A stretch of 64,000 bases of DNA, from NCBI RefSeq assembly GCF_021173675.1, contig NZ_JAIHON010000006.1, positions 248,001-312,000 on the forward strand. Direction: 5' to 3'. The position numbers and the translations under genes were made by a program. The notes under the pieces were generated by a model. The model saw nothing but the letters and a program-made list of their open reading frames with translations. It was not told where the DNA came from and did no database searches. This document shows positions 22,027 to 30,020 of this stretch, piece by piece (within the stretch, counting starts at the first letter, position 1; the number at the start of each line of letters is the position of its first letter). Source of the DNA: Streptomyces lincolnensis (lineage in GTDB: Bacteria; Actinomycetota; Actinomycetes; Streptomycetales; Streptomycetaceae).

Positions 22027-22281
22027 GTGTGCATCCGCATCACCGCCGTGGACGATCAGCTCCCGAAGATCGCCATCTGGGACCCGAACGAGGTCAGCAT
22101 CCTCGTATCCAGGGGCACCCACCCCCACGACCTGATCAGAGAACTCCACGCGATCCTCGCGATCGACCTCGGCGCACCCGACCTCCCCGGCGCCGGCCTT
22201 CACTGCATCTGCGGGACCCCGATCACGCTCCCTGACGAGCTCGCCGCGGTCCCCGCCGTGACCGGCCCATCGAGTCTCTGA
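22027..22281 (+). CDS. Small conserved element protein upstream of integrase
   Basis: 84 aa from GTG 22027, chosen for the GGGGGA 6 nt upstream. The sequence (VCIRITAVDDQLPKIAIWDP, ILVSRGTHPHDLIREL, then HCICGTPI) is a small family I remember from Streptomyces phages and integrative elements, often beside regulators. The terminal HCxCG may bind metal. It is probably co-transcribed with the integrase (16-bp gap). Confidence 0.62.
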   Translation: MCIRITAVDDQLPKIAIWDPNEVSILVSRGTHPHDLIRELHAILAIDLGAPDLPGAGLHCICGTPITLPDELAAVPAVTGPSSL

Positions 22282-22297
22282 TCAGGAGCACGCCCCG

Positions 22298-23731
22298 ATG
22301 GTGCGCAAGAAGGCCCTGCCCAGGGCCACCAACAACCCACGCCCTGTCCCGTCCATGCGCTGTGGCTGCCCAACCTGCCTGAAGCGGAAGCCCGGCGCCC
22401 GGCCGCCAACCGATGAGCACGTCGGCTCCTGGGAAGCCCGCTACTTCGACCCGTCCGGCAAAGAGCGCAGCAAGGCGAAGCCGACGTACGAGGCTGCCGT
22501 CGAGTTCCTTGAGCAGACCCGCACCGAGATGCGGCAGCGGACATGGATCGACCCCGCCCGTGGCGAGATCACTCTCGCCGCCTGGTGGAAGCTGTGGTGG
22601 CCGACCCAGACCAAGGGTGAGATGCGGATCGAGCACTGGACGCAGTCCCAGCTACGGGACGAGGCGATGTGGCGCATCCACATCGCGCCCACCTTCGCCG
22701 GCGTCCGGCTGTACGAGATGGAGTGGCGAGAGACTCAGCTCTGGGTCAACGCGCTGCACGACGAGAACGGCGGCCCGCTCGCCGCCAGCTCGGTGACGAA
22801 GTGCTTCCAGGTGCTCGACAAGATGCTGGAGGACGCCCGCCGCGACCGGCGGATCCCGTTCAACCCAGCTGAAGGTGTCCGGCTGCCCACGATCAAGAAG
22901 AAGCACCCGGAGGACCGGCGGCCGCCGACATACGCTCAGCTCTGGATGATCCGGCAGAAGCTGCCCGACTACTTCCACGCGCTGCTGATTGTGGCGCAGG
23001 AGACGGGCCTGCGTTTCCAGGAGCTGGCAGGCCTGCGTTGGCACTGCGTCGACTTCGAGGGCCGGCGGATCCACGTCCGCGAGGTCCTGGTGGAGCCGCG
23101 GGGAAAGATCAAGCGGAAGGCGTACCCGAAGTCGGACGCCGGTCTGCGCACCGTGCCGCTCACCGGCCTGGCGGCCCGGGTGCTCCGGGACCTGTGGGCG
23201 GAGGAGAGCGAGGACGGCAATCCCAGCCGGAAGGTGTCCGACCCGAAGGACGGGTTGCGAGAAGACGAGCTGGTCTTCCACGGCCGCAACAAGGTCCGTC
23301 GGGGTAGCAAGGCAAACGGCGGCGAGGGCGAGCCGTATCGCGCGCCTCTGCGGCGGTCCGCCTTCTGGCGCGTGTGGACCAAGGCCATCGACGATGCGAA
23401 GGTCGCGCGGAAGACCGTCCGGACCGTCACCGTGCAGAAGGTGGACGAGCTGACCGGGCGGGCGCGAGCGGAGAAGGTGGAGAGGGTCGATTGGTGGCCC
23501 GACTTCCACGACACCCGGCATGCCTTCGCCTCACGGCTGCACGACCGCGGGGTACCGGAGGTCATCACTCAGGAGATCCTCGGGCACGAGCGCGCGGGCG
23601 AGGTGACGTGGATCTACACGCATGCGGCTGCGGACTACGCGGGTCAGGTGCTGGCGGCGCTGGAGGAGGGCAAGCCCGGAGCGCTGAAGCGGAAGTCTGG
23701 CCGCCGCTTGAGGTCGGTGTCTGCGGCGTGA
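22298..23731 (+). CDS. int: Tyrosine site-specific recombinase (integrase)
   Basis: 477 aa, ATG 22298 with AGGAG upstream. Catalytic residues are visible: Arg in ETGLRFQELAGLRW, the H-x-x-R box in FHDTRHAFASRL, the late His in EILGHERAGE and the nucleophile Tyr in WIYTHAAADY. The N-terminal arm/core-binding region spans about 1-210 and starts with a CGCPTCLKR zinc-like motif. It should catalyse integration and excision at the tRNA-Ile site 146 bp downstream. Confidence 0.95.
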   Translation: MVRKKALPRATNNPRPVPSMRCGCPTCLKRKPGARPPTDEHVGSWEARYFDPSGKERSKAKPTYEAAVEFLEQTRTEMRQRTWIDPARGEITLAAWWKLWWPTQTKGEMRIEHWTQSQLRDEAMWRIHIAPTFAGVRLYEMEWRETQLWVNALHDENGGPLAASSVTKCFQVLDKMLEDARRDRRIPFNPAEGVRLPTIKKKHPEDRRPPTYAQLWMIRQKLPDYFHALLIVAQETGLRFQELAGLRWHCVDFEGRRIHVREVLVEPRGKIKRKAYPKSDAGLRTVPLTGLAARVLRDLWAEESEDGNPSRKVSDPKDGLREDELVFHGRNKVRRGSKANGGEGEPYRAPLRRSAFWRVWTKAIDDAKVARKTVRTVTVQKVDELTGRARAEKVERVDWWPDFHDTRHAFASRLHDRGVPEVITQEILGHERAGEVTWIYTHAAADYAGQVLAALEEGKPGALKRKSGRRLRSVSAA

Positions 23732-23877
23732 GCGATCCCGGAGGTATCCCGGGATTCTCCCGGGAGGTTCATGGGGCGCACAGGGGCGGGGCGGATCTGC
23801 GTTGGGTAGAAGATTGTAGATCCCTGGTGTCATCGCAGGTCAAGTGACCTGCGGAGATCGTCTACTTAGGGCTGAAT
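23732..23877. promoter_or_regulatory. Integrase-attachment arm region with inverted repeat
   Basis: The 146 bp between int and the tRNA fragment hold a perfect inverted repeat GCAGGTCA-AG-TGACCTGC (23835-23852) and sequences resembling the switch operators (TGTAGATC near 23815, GTCTAC near 23860). These are likely integrase-arm or directionality-factor sites of attP. This is inferred from position and symmetry. Confidence 0.5.
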
Positions 23878-23920
23878 CCTGATAAGGATGAGGCCACAGG
23901 TTCAAATCCTGTTAGCCCCA
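23878..23920 (+). other. Attachment site: duplicated 3' end of tRNA-Ile(GAT)
   Basis: The 43 bp run from the anticodon loop (CTGATAA, anticodon GAT) through the T-arm (GGTTCAAATCC) to the acceptor 3' strand and discriminator A at 23920. The 5' half of a tRNA is missing: upstream bases do not form D-arm or acceptor strands. This is the displaced 3' fragment left by integration into a tRNA-Ile gene, whose intact copy should lie at the left end outside the window. Confidence 0.85.
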
Positions 23921-23981
23921 CAAAAGCAGGTACAGGAGAGCGGGTGTTCCCCAAGCGGGGGGCGCCCGCTTTCGTCATGTA

Positions 23982-24389
23982 TCAGGGGGCGGCCGGTGCC
24001 GCGTCTGCGTGTGTGTCTGCGGCTGCGGCTGCGGCTGCGTCTGCCTCTGCCTCTGCCTCTGTGGTGCAGGGTGTGTCGGTCGCGGCTGTGTCCTCAGCCT
24101 CTGCGTCCGTGGTGGGGCGGTGGCGGCAGCTGGGGGTCTTGCCGTGGGCCTCCGCGCGGATGCGCTGCTTCATCGTGGGCGGCAGGGATCTGTCGTGGGA
24201 CCACCTCTCGTAGAGCTCGGACCAGGCGGACGGCTCCGGGGCCGTCGCCGCCGCGCTGCTGTTGCGGGTCGTCTCGGTCTGGGGTACCGCCGCGGCGGCG
24301 GTCGTGGTGATGAGGCCGAGCGTCGTGCAGAGCGCGAGGAAGGCGGTGAAGAGCGCCGTCCACAGGTTCATGACCTTGTTCCGGGCCAT
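23982..24389 (-). CDS. Small secreted Ala-rich protein (DUF6344-like)
   Basis: 135 aa, ATG 24389 with GAGGGAA upstream. A signal-type N terminus (MARNKVMNLWTALF, then LALCTTLGLITTTAAAA) is followed by a short conserved block (SELYERWSHDRSLPPTMKQR) and a low-complexity Glu/Ala tail (EAEAEADAAAAAAADTHADA) encoded by CTG/TCTGCC-type repeats. It is the first chromosomal gene after the element. DUF6344 is recalled from Streptomyces and not verified; function unknown. Confidence 0.65.
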   Translation of the reverse strand: MARNKVMNLWTALFTAFLALCTTLGLITTTAAAAVPQTETTRNSSAAATAPEPSAWSELYERWSHDRSLPPTMKQRIRAEAHGKTPSCRHRPTTDAEAEDTAATDTPCTTEAEAEADAAAAAAADTHADAAPAAP

Positions 24390-24728
24390 GGTTCCCTCAC
24401 TTTCGGGTTGGGCGATTTGCGTACTTTCCTCATGATGTGTATGGAGGCTGCGAAGTGGTGGACCGACGCCCATGGCGCGTCGATCTTCAGATGAACACCA
24501 CCCGGATGGGTGCAAGGAGGTCGAAAAGGCGGGATGAGGGAGAAGGAGGGGCAAAAGGTCACCCGCCGTGAGGGTGTGATCACCCTCTGATCGGAGCGCC
24601 GCCGTCCGCTTCTACTGCGGTGATCCGGGCGGGAGTTGAGCCCCGACGCAGGTCACCGATCGGTCTCGGTCGGTGTGTATAGTCGGGCGCCAGAGGTCCC
24701 CTACGTCAAGGAAAGACGAGGTCGCGCG

Positions 24729-24857
24729 GTGAAGAAGCTTCTCCTGGTCGCACTGGCCGCCATCGGCGGGCTCCTCGTGTACCGCCAGATCCAGGCGGAT
24801 CGCGCCGAGCAGGATCTGTGGACGGAGGCGACTGACTCCGTGCCCACGGGTTCGTGA
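24729..24857 (+). CDS. DLW-39 family small membrane protein
   Basis: 42 aa from GTG 24729. The peptide begins KKLLLVALAAIGGLLVYRQI and contains the signature EQDLWTEATD that names the DLW-39 family, found across Actinobacteria near gyrA/dnaA. It has one N-terminal membrane segment. Upstream in-frame codons add 31 non-conserved residues and are excluded. Function unknown. Confidence 0.85.
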   Translation: MKKLLLVALAAIGGLLVYRQIQADRAEQDLWTEATDSVPTGS

Positions 24858-24881
24858 GTACCGAGATTCGGTTCTGAGCAG

Positions 24882-24909
24882 ACCCCGGCCGCCTCGCGGT
24901 CGGGGTTTT
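24882..24909 (+). terminator. Rho-independent terminator after DLW-39
   Basis: ACCCCGGCC and GGTCGGGGT form a stem around GCCTCGC and are followed by TTTTG. Confidence 0.75.
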
Positions 24910-25271
24910 GTGTTGCCCGGGGCCGGGACCGGGACTGGAACCGGGGCCGGGATCTGGCCCGGGTTTCGGGCGCTCGTACGGAACGCAGGGATGGCGCGTG
25001 GCTCGGCGGGGCAGGATGGGCCACGGTCGCACGGTCCTGGCAACGACGAGTGGGGTGGCGCGTGATGGGCGGGCGCGTGGTGGGGCGGCGTCGGCGTACG
25101 GCGTGGTGGCGGGGCGCGACATGGTGCGGCCGTAGTGGTGGCCTCGGCAGTGGTCGTGGCGGTGATCGTGGGCTGGGGCTGGGGCTGGGGCTGGGGCTGG
25201 GGCTGGGGCTGGGGCTGGGGCTGAGGCTGAGGCTGAGGCTGAGGGCGGGGCGGAGCCGGGGGCGGGCGTCC
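24910..25271. repeat. Intergenic region with GGGGCT hexamer array
   Basis: No gene with convincing coding character. Eight tandem GGGGCT units (25175-25222) are followed by three GAGGCT units (25223-25240). The array is in frame with the following gene and would encode (GL)n(RL)n if translation began at 25050 or 25065. A variable tract or an upstream leader is possible. Confidence 0.6.
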
Positions 25272-26588
25272 GTGGCCCTGCGTGTGGCACGTGTGGCCGT
25301 CGTGAGTGCTGTGGTCATGGGGACGTCGGCGGCGCTGCCCGGAGCGGGTGCGTGGGCGGTCGGGCCGCCGAGCCCCTACGCGTTCGCCGCGGACGCCCCG
25401 TCGGTGGAGGGCTCCACGAGCACGGCGGACGCCGAGCGCCTGGCGCCGGGGACGACGTACCGCAGCTCCCTGCCCGTCGAGGGCGCGTTCTCCTACCGTC
25501 TCGACCTGGACGCCACGTCGACCGCCTACGTCGCTGTGACGGCCGTTCCGCCGCCCGGTACGACGGTCGCCGCCACCGAGGGCATGCGGGTGTCCGTCCA
25601 GGACGGCAACAGCCACTCCTGCTCCATCGACACCGTCAGCATCGGCGCGGACCGCAGGCCCCGTCCCCTGACGGCCCTGGGCACCCGTGACGCGTCACGC
25701 GCCGGAACGCGGTGCCAGGAGGCCGGTGCGTACTACCTCGTCGTCGAACGCATCCACAAGGAGGAGTCCGCGCCGGACGCCTGGGATCTGGAGATCGCCA
25801 CGGTGTCCGAGCCGCGCCTCGACCGGGCCGGCGAGACGAACGCCCCCGAGGTCTGGGACTCCGCCTCACCCGAACCCGTGACGGGCGAGGTCCGACGCCG
25901 CGCGGGCGGCCTGGGTTTCGCCACGGCGACCTCCGTCGGGCAGGGCGCCTGGCGTGACGACATCCTGCCGGGGGAGACGCTCTTCTACGCCGTCCCCGTC
26001 GACTGGGGGCAGCAGCTCCACGCCACCGCCGAACTGAGCAGCTCCGGCGGGGGCGACGGTGTCGTGGCCAGAGCGCTGACCCTGTCCCTCTACAACCCGG
26101 TGCGCGGCTACGTCGACGGCGGCGGCGTCCTCTACGACGGCAGCCAGCGGGAGGCCGGCCTGCGCGCGTTGCCTCCGGTCGCCTATCCCAACCGCAATGC
26201 TGTGGCCGACCGGGTGAGCGGGATGCGGTTCGCCGGTGCCTACTACCTCGCCGTGCATCTCTCGGAGCAGGTCGCCGACAAGTTCGGCGACGGGCCGTTC
26301 GGGATGACGCTGCGGGTCGGGGTCTCGGGGGCGCCGAAGGACGGTCCCGGGTATGTGGGGGAGTCCGAGCCGCGTGGGGTTTTCGCGGTGACGGGGAGTG
26401 GCGGGGAGACGGTTGCCGGGGGCGACGCGGTCGGCGGGGGCGGAGGGGACGGGGGCGGAGCCGTGGGGGGCGGTGACACCTCGATGAAGCTGCTTGCGGT
26501 GGGTGGGATCGGGGGCGGGACTGTGTTGTTGGCGGTGCTTGGGGTGTGGGTGGGGGTGGGGCGTCGGAGGGTTGGGGTCGGCGGGTAG
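25272..26588 (+). CDS. Secreted, C-terminally membrane-anchored hypothetical protein
   Basis: 438 aa from GTG 25272; in-frame starts at 25050 or 25065 would add an Arg/Gly-rich, repeat-encoded N terminus. The signal peptide (VARVAVVSAVVMGTSAALPG) ends in AWA. The extracellular part is beta-rich, with paired blocks (FSYRLDLDATSTAYVAVTAV and LFYAVPVDWGQQLHATAEL) and AGAYYLVVE / AGAYYLAVH, suggesting two similar domains. A Gly-rich linker and one C-terminal membrane helix with an Arg-rich end follow. Function unknown. Confidence 0.75.
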   Translation: MALRVARVAVVSAVVMGTSAALPGAGAWAVGPPSPYAFAADAPSVEGSTSTADAERLAPGTTYRSSLPVEGAFSYRLDLDATSTAYVAVTAVPPPGTTVAATEGMRVSVQDGNSHSCSIDTVSIGADRRPRPLTALGTRDASRAGTRCQEAGAYYLVVERIHKEESAPDAWDLEIATVSEPRLDRAGETNAPEVWDSASPEPVTGEVRRRAGGLGFATATSVGQGAWRDDILPGETLFYAVPVDWGQQLHATAELSSSGGGDGVVARALTLSLYNPVRGYVDGGGVLYDGSQREAGLRALPPVAYPNRNAVADRVSGMRFAGAYYLAVHLSEQVADKFGDGPFGMTLRVGVSGAPKDGPGYVGESEPRGVFAVTGSGGETVAGGDAVGGGGGDGGGAVGGGDTSMKLLAVGGIGGGTVLLAVLGVWVGVGRRRVGVGG

Positions 26589-26640
26589 GGGGGGGCATGG
26601 GGGGCGTCTGCCGTGCCTTCGCCGTGCTTTTGCGGTGTTT

Positions 26641-28872
26641 TCAGAGCTGGGTCAGGGCCCAGAAACCCACGGCGTAGCAGGCGAGCGCCAGCAGCAGGAT
26701 CGGGATCGCGACCTTGGCCGGCGGGCCGGAGCGACGGCGTGCGGCTCGGCGGGCGCGGTGGCGCGGCTGAGAAATCGGCTGCGCGGGAGGTGGAACCCGG
26801 GGGGCCTGAGCGGTGTACGAAAGAGTAGAGGGTTCGTTGCTCCGATGCGGTGCTGCGGTCGGGGGATGAGCCGGGTAGAGGGGGGCGACCGAGCGGGGGG
26901 AGGACAGCGCATGCGTCAGGTCGTGCGGGGCGAAGTGGGGGGACTGGCGCGGCGGTCCCTGGTGGGGGCGTGGCTGGCCTTCTGCCTGTGGTGGCGTCTG
27001 CGGGGGCTGGGTCTGCGGGAACTGCGTCTGTGCCCGGGGCGTGGAGCCGGTGGCCTGTGGGGGCGGCAGGTGGAAGCTACCCGTGTCCGACATGCTGTTC
27101 GGCTGCGAGGGCGTGGACGGCTCCGTGCCGTGCGGCGGGGGGAGCGGTCCGCTGGGGCTGTGGGGTGGGGAGCTGGGAGTGGCTCCTACGCCGTCAGCGG
27201 GGGACGGGGTGGAGCGACCGGCGTCAGCGGGGGACGGGGTGGAGCGACCGGCGTCGGAGTGGTCGGCGTGGCCGGCCGCAGGGGCCGCGAGGTCCGAGAC
27301 CGGGTGGGTGGACGGAGGGACCGAGCCGGGCGGGGAGGTCTCGGCGGCCCGGCCGGGCGTGCCCGGCGCAGGGGCCATGCCCTCGCCCGCACTGCCCCAG
27401 CCGCCCACTCCGCTTCCCCAGCCGCCCGCACTCCCCTCGTTTGTGCCGGCACCGGCCCTGGAGCCGGCGTCGGATCCGTGGCCGGAACCGGTCCTGGAGC
27501 CCGTGTTGGTTCCGTGGCCCGCACTGGTCCCGAAGGCCGCGTCGGTTCCGTAGCCGACACCAGCCCCGGAGCTCATATGGGCGCCGTGGCCCCCACCGGC
27601 CCCGTAACTCGAATCGTCCCCGGGGCCCGCGCCATCCCCGGGGCCCGCGCCATCCCCGGGGCCCGCGCCGCCTCCGGGGCCCGCGCCGTTCCTGGAGCCG
27701 GCGCCGTTCCCGAAGCCGACGCCGTTCCCGAAGCCGACGCCGTTCCTAGAGCCCGCGTCACCCGCGTCACCGAACCCGCCACCGTCGCCCGCGTCGCTGT
27801 CGTCACTCCCGCCCCGCCCGTCGCCCCCACGGTCCGACCCACCCCGACGCTCCGACCCACCACCGTCCCCCAGACCGCCCCCGCCCCAGCCGTCCCCCTC
27901 GACCCCACTGCTCGACCGGCTTCCGCCGACCGTGCCGGCCCCTCCCCCCGTGCGGGAGTTCTTGGTCGTCGTCTCCACTCCGGGGGCCCGCTGGAGAGGG
28001 CCGTCGGGGGCGAATCCGGGGGGCAGGGGGCCGAGTTGGTCGAAGATCTCTATGAGTTCGTCGTCGGGGCCGGGCTCGGGCAGGAGTTCCACGGCGGCCG
28101 CGAGGGCCTTGCGGGCGCCCGTGGCGGTGCGGAAGCGGGCCTGGGGGTCCGGCTGGAGCAGAGAGGCCACGACCTGCCACAGCGGCTCGGGTATGCCCTT
28201 GGGCGCGCTCGGAGTGCCATGGGCCGCGAAGTACTGGACGAGTGCCTTGGTGTCCGGCTTGGCGCCCTCCAACAGATACAGGGCGACCAGACCCACGGCG
28301 AACAGATCCGCGGTGAAGTCCGGTTCGGCGCCCAGCATCTGTTCGGGCGCGATGTAACCCGGCGTCCCGACCACGAGGTTGGTGTCGGTCAGGCGGGGCT
28401 CGCCCAGCCGCATGGCGATGCCGAAGTCGGACAGCCGCAGCCGCGGACGCGCGGTACCGGTGGCTTCGAGCAGCAGGTTGGCGGGCTTGACGTCACGGTG
28501 CACCACGCCTTCCGCGTGCACCGCGGCGAGGCCCGCCAGGAGCTGGTCGAGCAGGGTGCAGACGAAGCCCGGGGGCAGCGGACCGTAGTCGTTGACCAGG
28601 TGGACCAGGGAGCCGCCGGCGACCAGGTCCATGGTGAACAGGACCTGGTCGTCGTCGGCCGCCCAGCTGGCGGGGGCCAGCACATGGGGGTGGTCGATAC
28701 GCAGCGCCTGCTCACGAACGAACCGCAACAGCGCGTGCGCGTCCCGCTGTTGGAGGACCTTGGCGGCCACGTACCGGCGGCGTCGGTGGTCCCAGGCACG
28801 CCAGACGGCGCCGACCCCTCCACGTCCGATCGGGTCGACCAGTTCGTACCGTCCGGCGAAGACCTCACCCAT
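26641..28872 (-). CDS. Ser/Thr protein kinase with long low-complexity tail and C-terminal TM
   Basis: 743 aa, ATG 28872. The kinase domain covers residues 1-270: GRGGVGAVWRA, Lys in VAAKVLQQ, HRDVKPANLLL, SDFGIAMRL and GTPGYIAPEQ, all catalytic residues intact. About 400 residues of Gly/Ser/Pro-rich sequence follow, including tandem GDGAGP units and a 30-bp duplication near 27190-27250. The C terminus is one membrane helix (AIPILLLALACYAVGFWAL). It has no PASTA repeats. It is an orphan membrane kinase; substrates unknown. Confidence 0.88.
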   Translation of the reverse strand: MGEVFAGRYELVDPIGRGGVGAVWRAWDHRRRRYVAAKVLQQRDAHALLRFVREQALRIDHPHVLAPASWAADDDQVLFTMDLVAGGSLVHLVNDYGPLPPGFVCTLLDQLLAGLAAVHAEGVVHRDVKPANLLLEATGTARPRLRLSDFGIAMRLGEPRLTDTNLVVGTPGYIAPEQMLGAEPDFTADLFAVGLVALYLLEGAKPDTKALVQYFAAHGTPSAPKGIPEPLWQVVASLLQPDPQARFRTATGARKALAAAVELLPEPGPDDELIEIFDQLGPLPPGFAPDGPLQRAPGVETTTKNSRTGGGAGTVGGSRSSSGVEGDGWGGGGLGDGGGSERRGGSDRGGDGRGGSDDSDAGDGGGFGDAGDAGSRNGVGFGNGVGFGNGAGSRNGAGPGGGAGPGDGAGPGDGAGPGDDSSYGAGGGHGAHMSSGAGVGYGTDAAFGTSAGHGTNTGSRTGSGHGSDAGSRAGAGTNEGSAGGWGSGVGGWGSAGEGMAPAPGTPGRAAETSPPGSVPPSTHPVSDLAAPAAGHADHSDAGRSTPSPADAGRSTPSPADGVGATPSSPPHSPSGPLPPPHGTEPSTPSQPNSMSDTGSFHLPPPQATGSTPRAQTQFPQTQPPQTPPQAEGQPRPHQGPPRQSPHFAPHDLTHALSSPRSVAPLYPAHPPTAAPHRSNEPSTLSYTAQAPRVPPPAQPISQPRHRARRAARRRSGPPAKVAIPILLLALACYAVGFWALTQL

Positions 28873-29062
28873 GGCTGTGCGTTGCCCCTCCCCCTTCGCT
28901 TACCCCCTTGCTTCCCCCTCGACGAGCGATACGACCCCTCTCGCGCCCCCTCGGTGAGAGACACACCCCCGCGTGTCCCTCCCCACGGACGGCGCGACCC
29001 CCCGCGCCCCCCTCGGCCGTCGGCCCGGCCGCCGAACCCCCTTCGGCGACCGGGCCCCGGGC
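28873..29062. other. Intergenic, no feature seen
   Basis: 190 bp between two leftward genes with no coding character. It presumably contains the kinase promoter; no element was recognised. Confidence 0.4.
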
Positions 29063-29611
29063 TCAGTTCTGGTGGGACTGGTAGTGCGCGACCGCGTCGG
29101 AGGTGCGTCCGGCGCCGTACACCCGGAGGAACTCTGCCAGTTCCGGGTGGGTCGGGGCGAGGGTGTCCGCCGCCTCGATGATGTCTCCCGCGGCCGCCAC
29201 CGAGCGCAGCAGCGACTGGATCTCGCGGACCACCCGCTTGACCGTGGGCGCCCCCGAACTGCTCGTCGTCTGCGTGGTGTTGCTGAGCACCGATCCCCCC
29301 TGGGACTTCTTGATCTCGTCCATGCGCTCGGTCGCCTCGGCGGCACTCACGCTGCCGTCCGCGACCTGGGCCGCCAGGTCCTGCAGCAACTGCACGCGCT
29401 GCACGACCGCGGGATTACCGATCTTCGCCCGCTGACCGCTCATCAGCTGCGACAGCATCGGTGCCGACAGGCCCAGTACCCCCGCGAGACGAGCCTGGTT
29501 GAGGCCAAGATCGTCTATGAGCTTCCGGAAGAGCGCCCCCAGCGGCTCCCCGTACCAGTTCCGCTGCAGTTCCCGCGCTCTTGCGGTCGCTTCCTGCTGT
29601 GCGGCGTCCAT
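29063..29611 (-). CDS. XRE-type DNA-binding protein
   Basis: 182 aa, ATG 29611 with GGGGAGA upstream. The HTH lies at about residues 28-60 (LNQARLAGVLGLSAPMLSQL). The rest is helical (AEATERMDEIKKSQGG) with a C-terminal region ending HYQSHQN. It appears conserved next to the kinase in Streptomyces by memory; it may be a transcriptional regulator or kinase partner. Confidence 0.75.
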   Translation of the reverse strand: MDAAQQEATARARELQRNWYGEPLGALFRKLIDDLGLNQARLAGVLGLSAPMLSQLMSGQRAKIGNPAVVQRVQLLQDLAAQVADGSVSAAEATERMDEIKKSQGGSVLSNTTQTTSSSGAPTVKRVVREIQSLLRSVAAAGDIIEAADTLAPTHPELAEFLRVYGAGRTSDAVAHYQSHQN

Positions 29612-29794
29612 TCGCGTCTCCCCATCGCTTCCCCAAAACTGTGGTTCGCGGTAGCGAACCACGCCGAGCATCTTACGGAGAGTGGTCGGTGACGGGGACC
29701 CCCAATCTCTTTTGCGGAATCCCCGGGGTGACCCGGTACTCTGGTCTGCGGCACCGACCGGTACGCGGTTCTTCCGGTGGGGCAGCCATCCTCC

Positions 29795-29867
29795 GGGGCC
29801 TTAGCTCAGTTGGTAGAGCGCTGTCTTTGCATGGCAGATGTCAGGGGTTCGACTCCCCTAGGCTCCA
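29795..29867 (+). tRNA. tRNA-Ala (TGC)
   Basis: 73 nt, folds as a cloverleaf: acceptor GGGGCCT/AGGCTCC (one G-U pair), D-arm with AGCTCAGTTGGTAGAGC, anticodon loop TTTGCAT (anticodon TGC) and T-arm CAGGGGTTCGACTCCCCTA. The 3' CCA is not encoded (CCC follows the discriminator A). Confidence 0.97.
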
Positions 29868-29872
29868 CCCCG

Positions 29873-29917
29873 AAAATGCCTCCCGACCTGCGGAAACGCG
29901 GGATCGGGAGGCATTTT
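29873..29917 (+). terminator. Terminator after tRNA-Ala
   Basis: Perfect 14-bp stem AAAATGCCTCCCGA / TCGGGAGGCATTTT ending in a T run. Confidence 0.85.
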
Positions 29918-30020
29918 TCCGTGAGGTCGGGCGCGGGGGTGCAACCGTCCGGGCGGGCCGGTGGTCTTCGAAGGGGGTCCCTTACGGATCTCCTCAGCCG
30001 GCCCGACGCGAGGACACCCG

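Larger units (their letters stand above)
1..23920. mobile_element. Right part of an integrated phage-like element in a tRNA-Ile gene
   Basis: The right boundary is a duplicated tRNA-Ile 3' end at 23878-23920 next to a tyrosine integrase. Inside lie phage-type early genes (sigma factor, SSB, Sak4-like ATPase, helicase, replisome organizer, exonucleases, WhiB-like protein) packed with 1-4 bp overlaps on the minus strand. The left end and any structural or lysis genes are outside the window, so a complete prophage cannot be told from a defective one or another integrative element. No conjugation (TraB/FtsK-like) or pSAM2-type rep gene is visible, which argues against an actinomycete integrative conjugative element. 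Confidence 0.88.

Noticed and set aside
21861..22235. 124-residue open frame after the repressor-like gene
   Set aside because: It is His/Pro/Arg-rich, overlaps the better supported 84-aa gene in another frame, and starts in the AT-rich regulatory region without coding character.
1..23920. Element as an actinomycete integrative conjugative element (pSAM2-like)
   Set aside because: No repSA, traSA/FtsK-type, spd or kil-like genes are seen; SSB, Sak4, replisome organizer and exonucleases fit a temperate phage better. The unseen left part could still change this.
23878..23920. A functional tRNA-Ile gene
   Set aside because: Only the anticodon loop to 3' end is present; upstream bases cannot form the acceptor 5' strand or D-arm.
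26494..29181. 895-residue open frame on the plus strand
   Set aside because: It is opposite the Ser/Thr kinase, whose catalytic motifs are all intact; the plus-strand product is Arg/Gly/Pro-rich low complexity typical of an antisense frame in 70% GC DNA.
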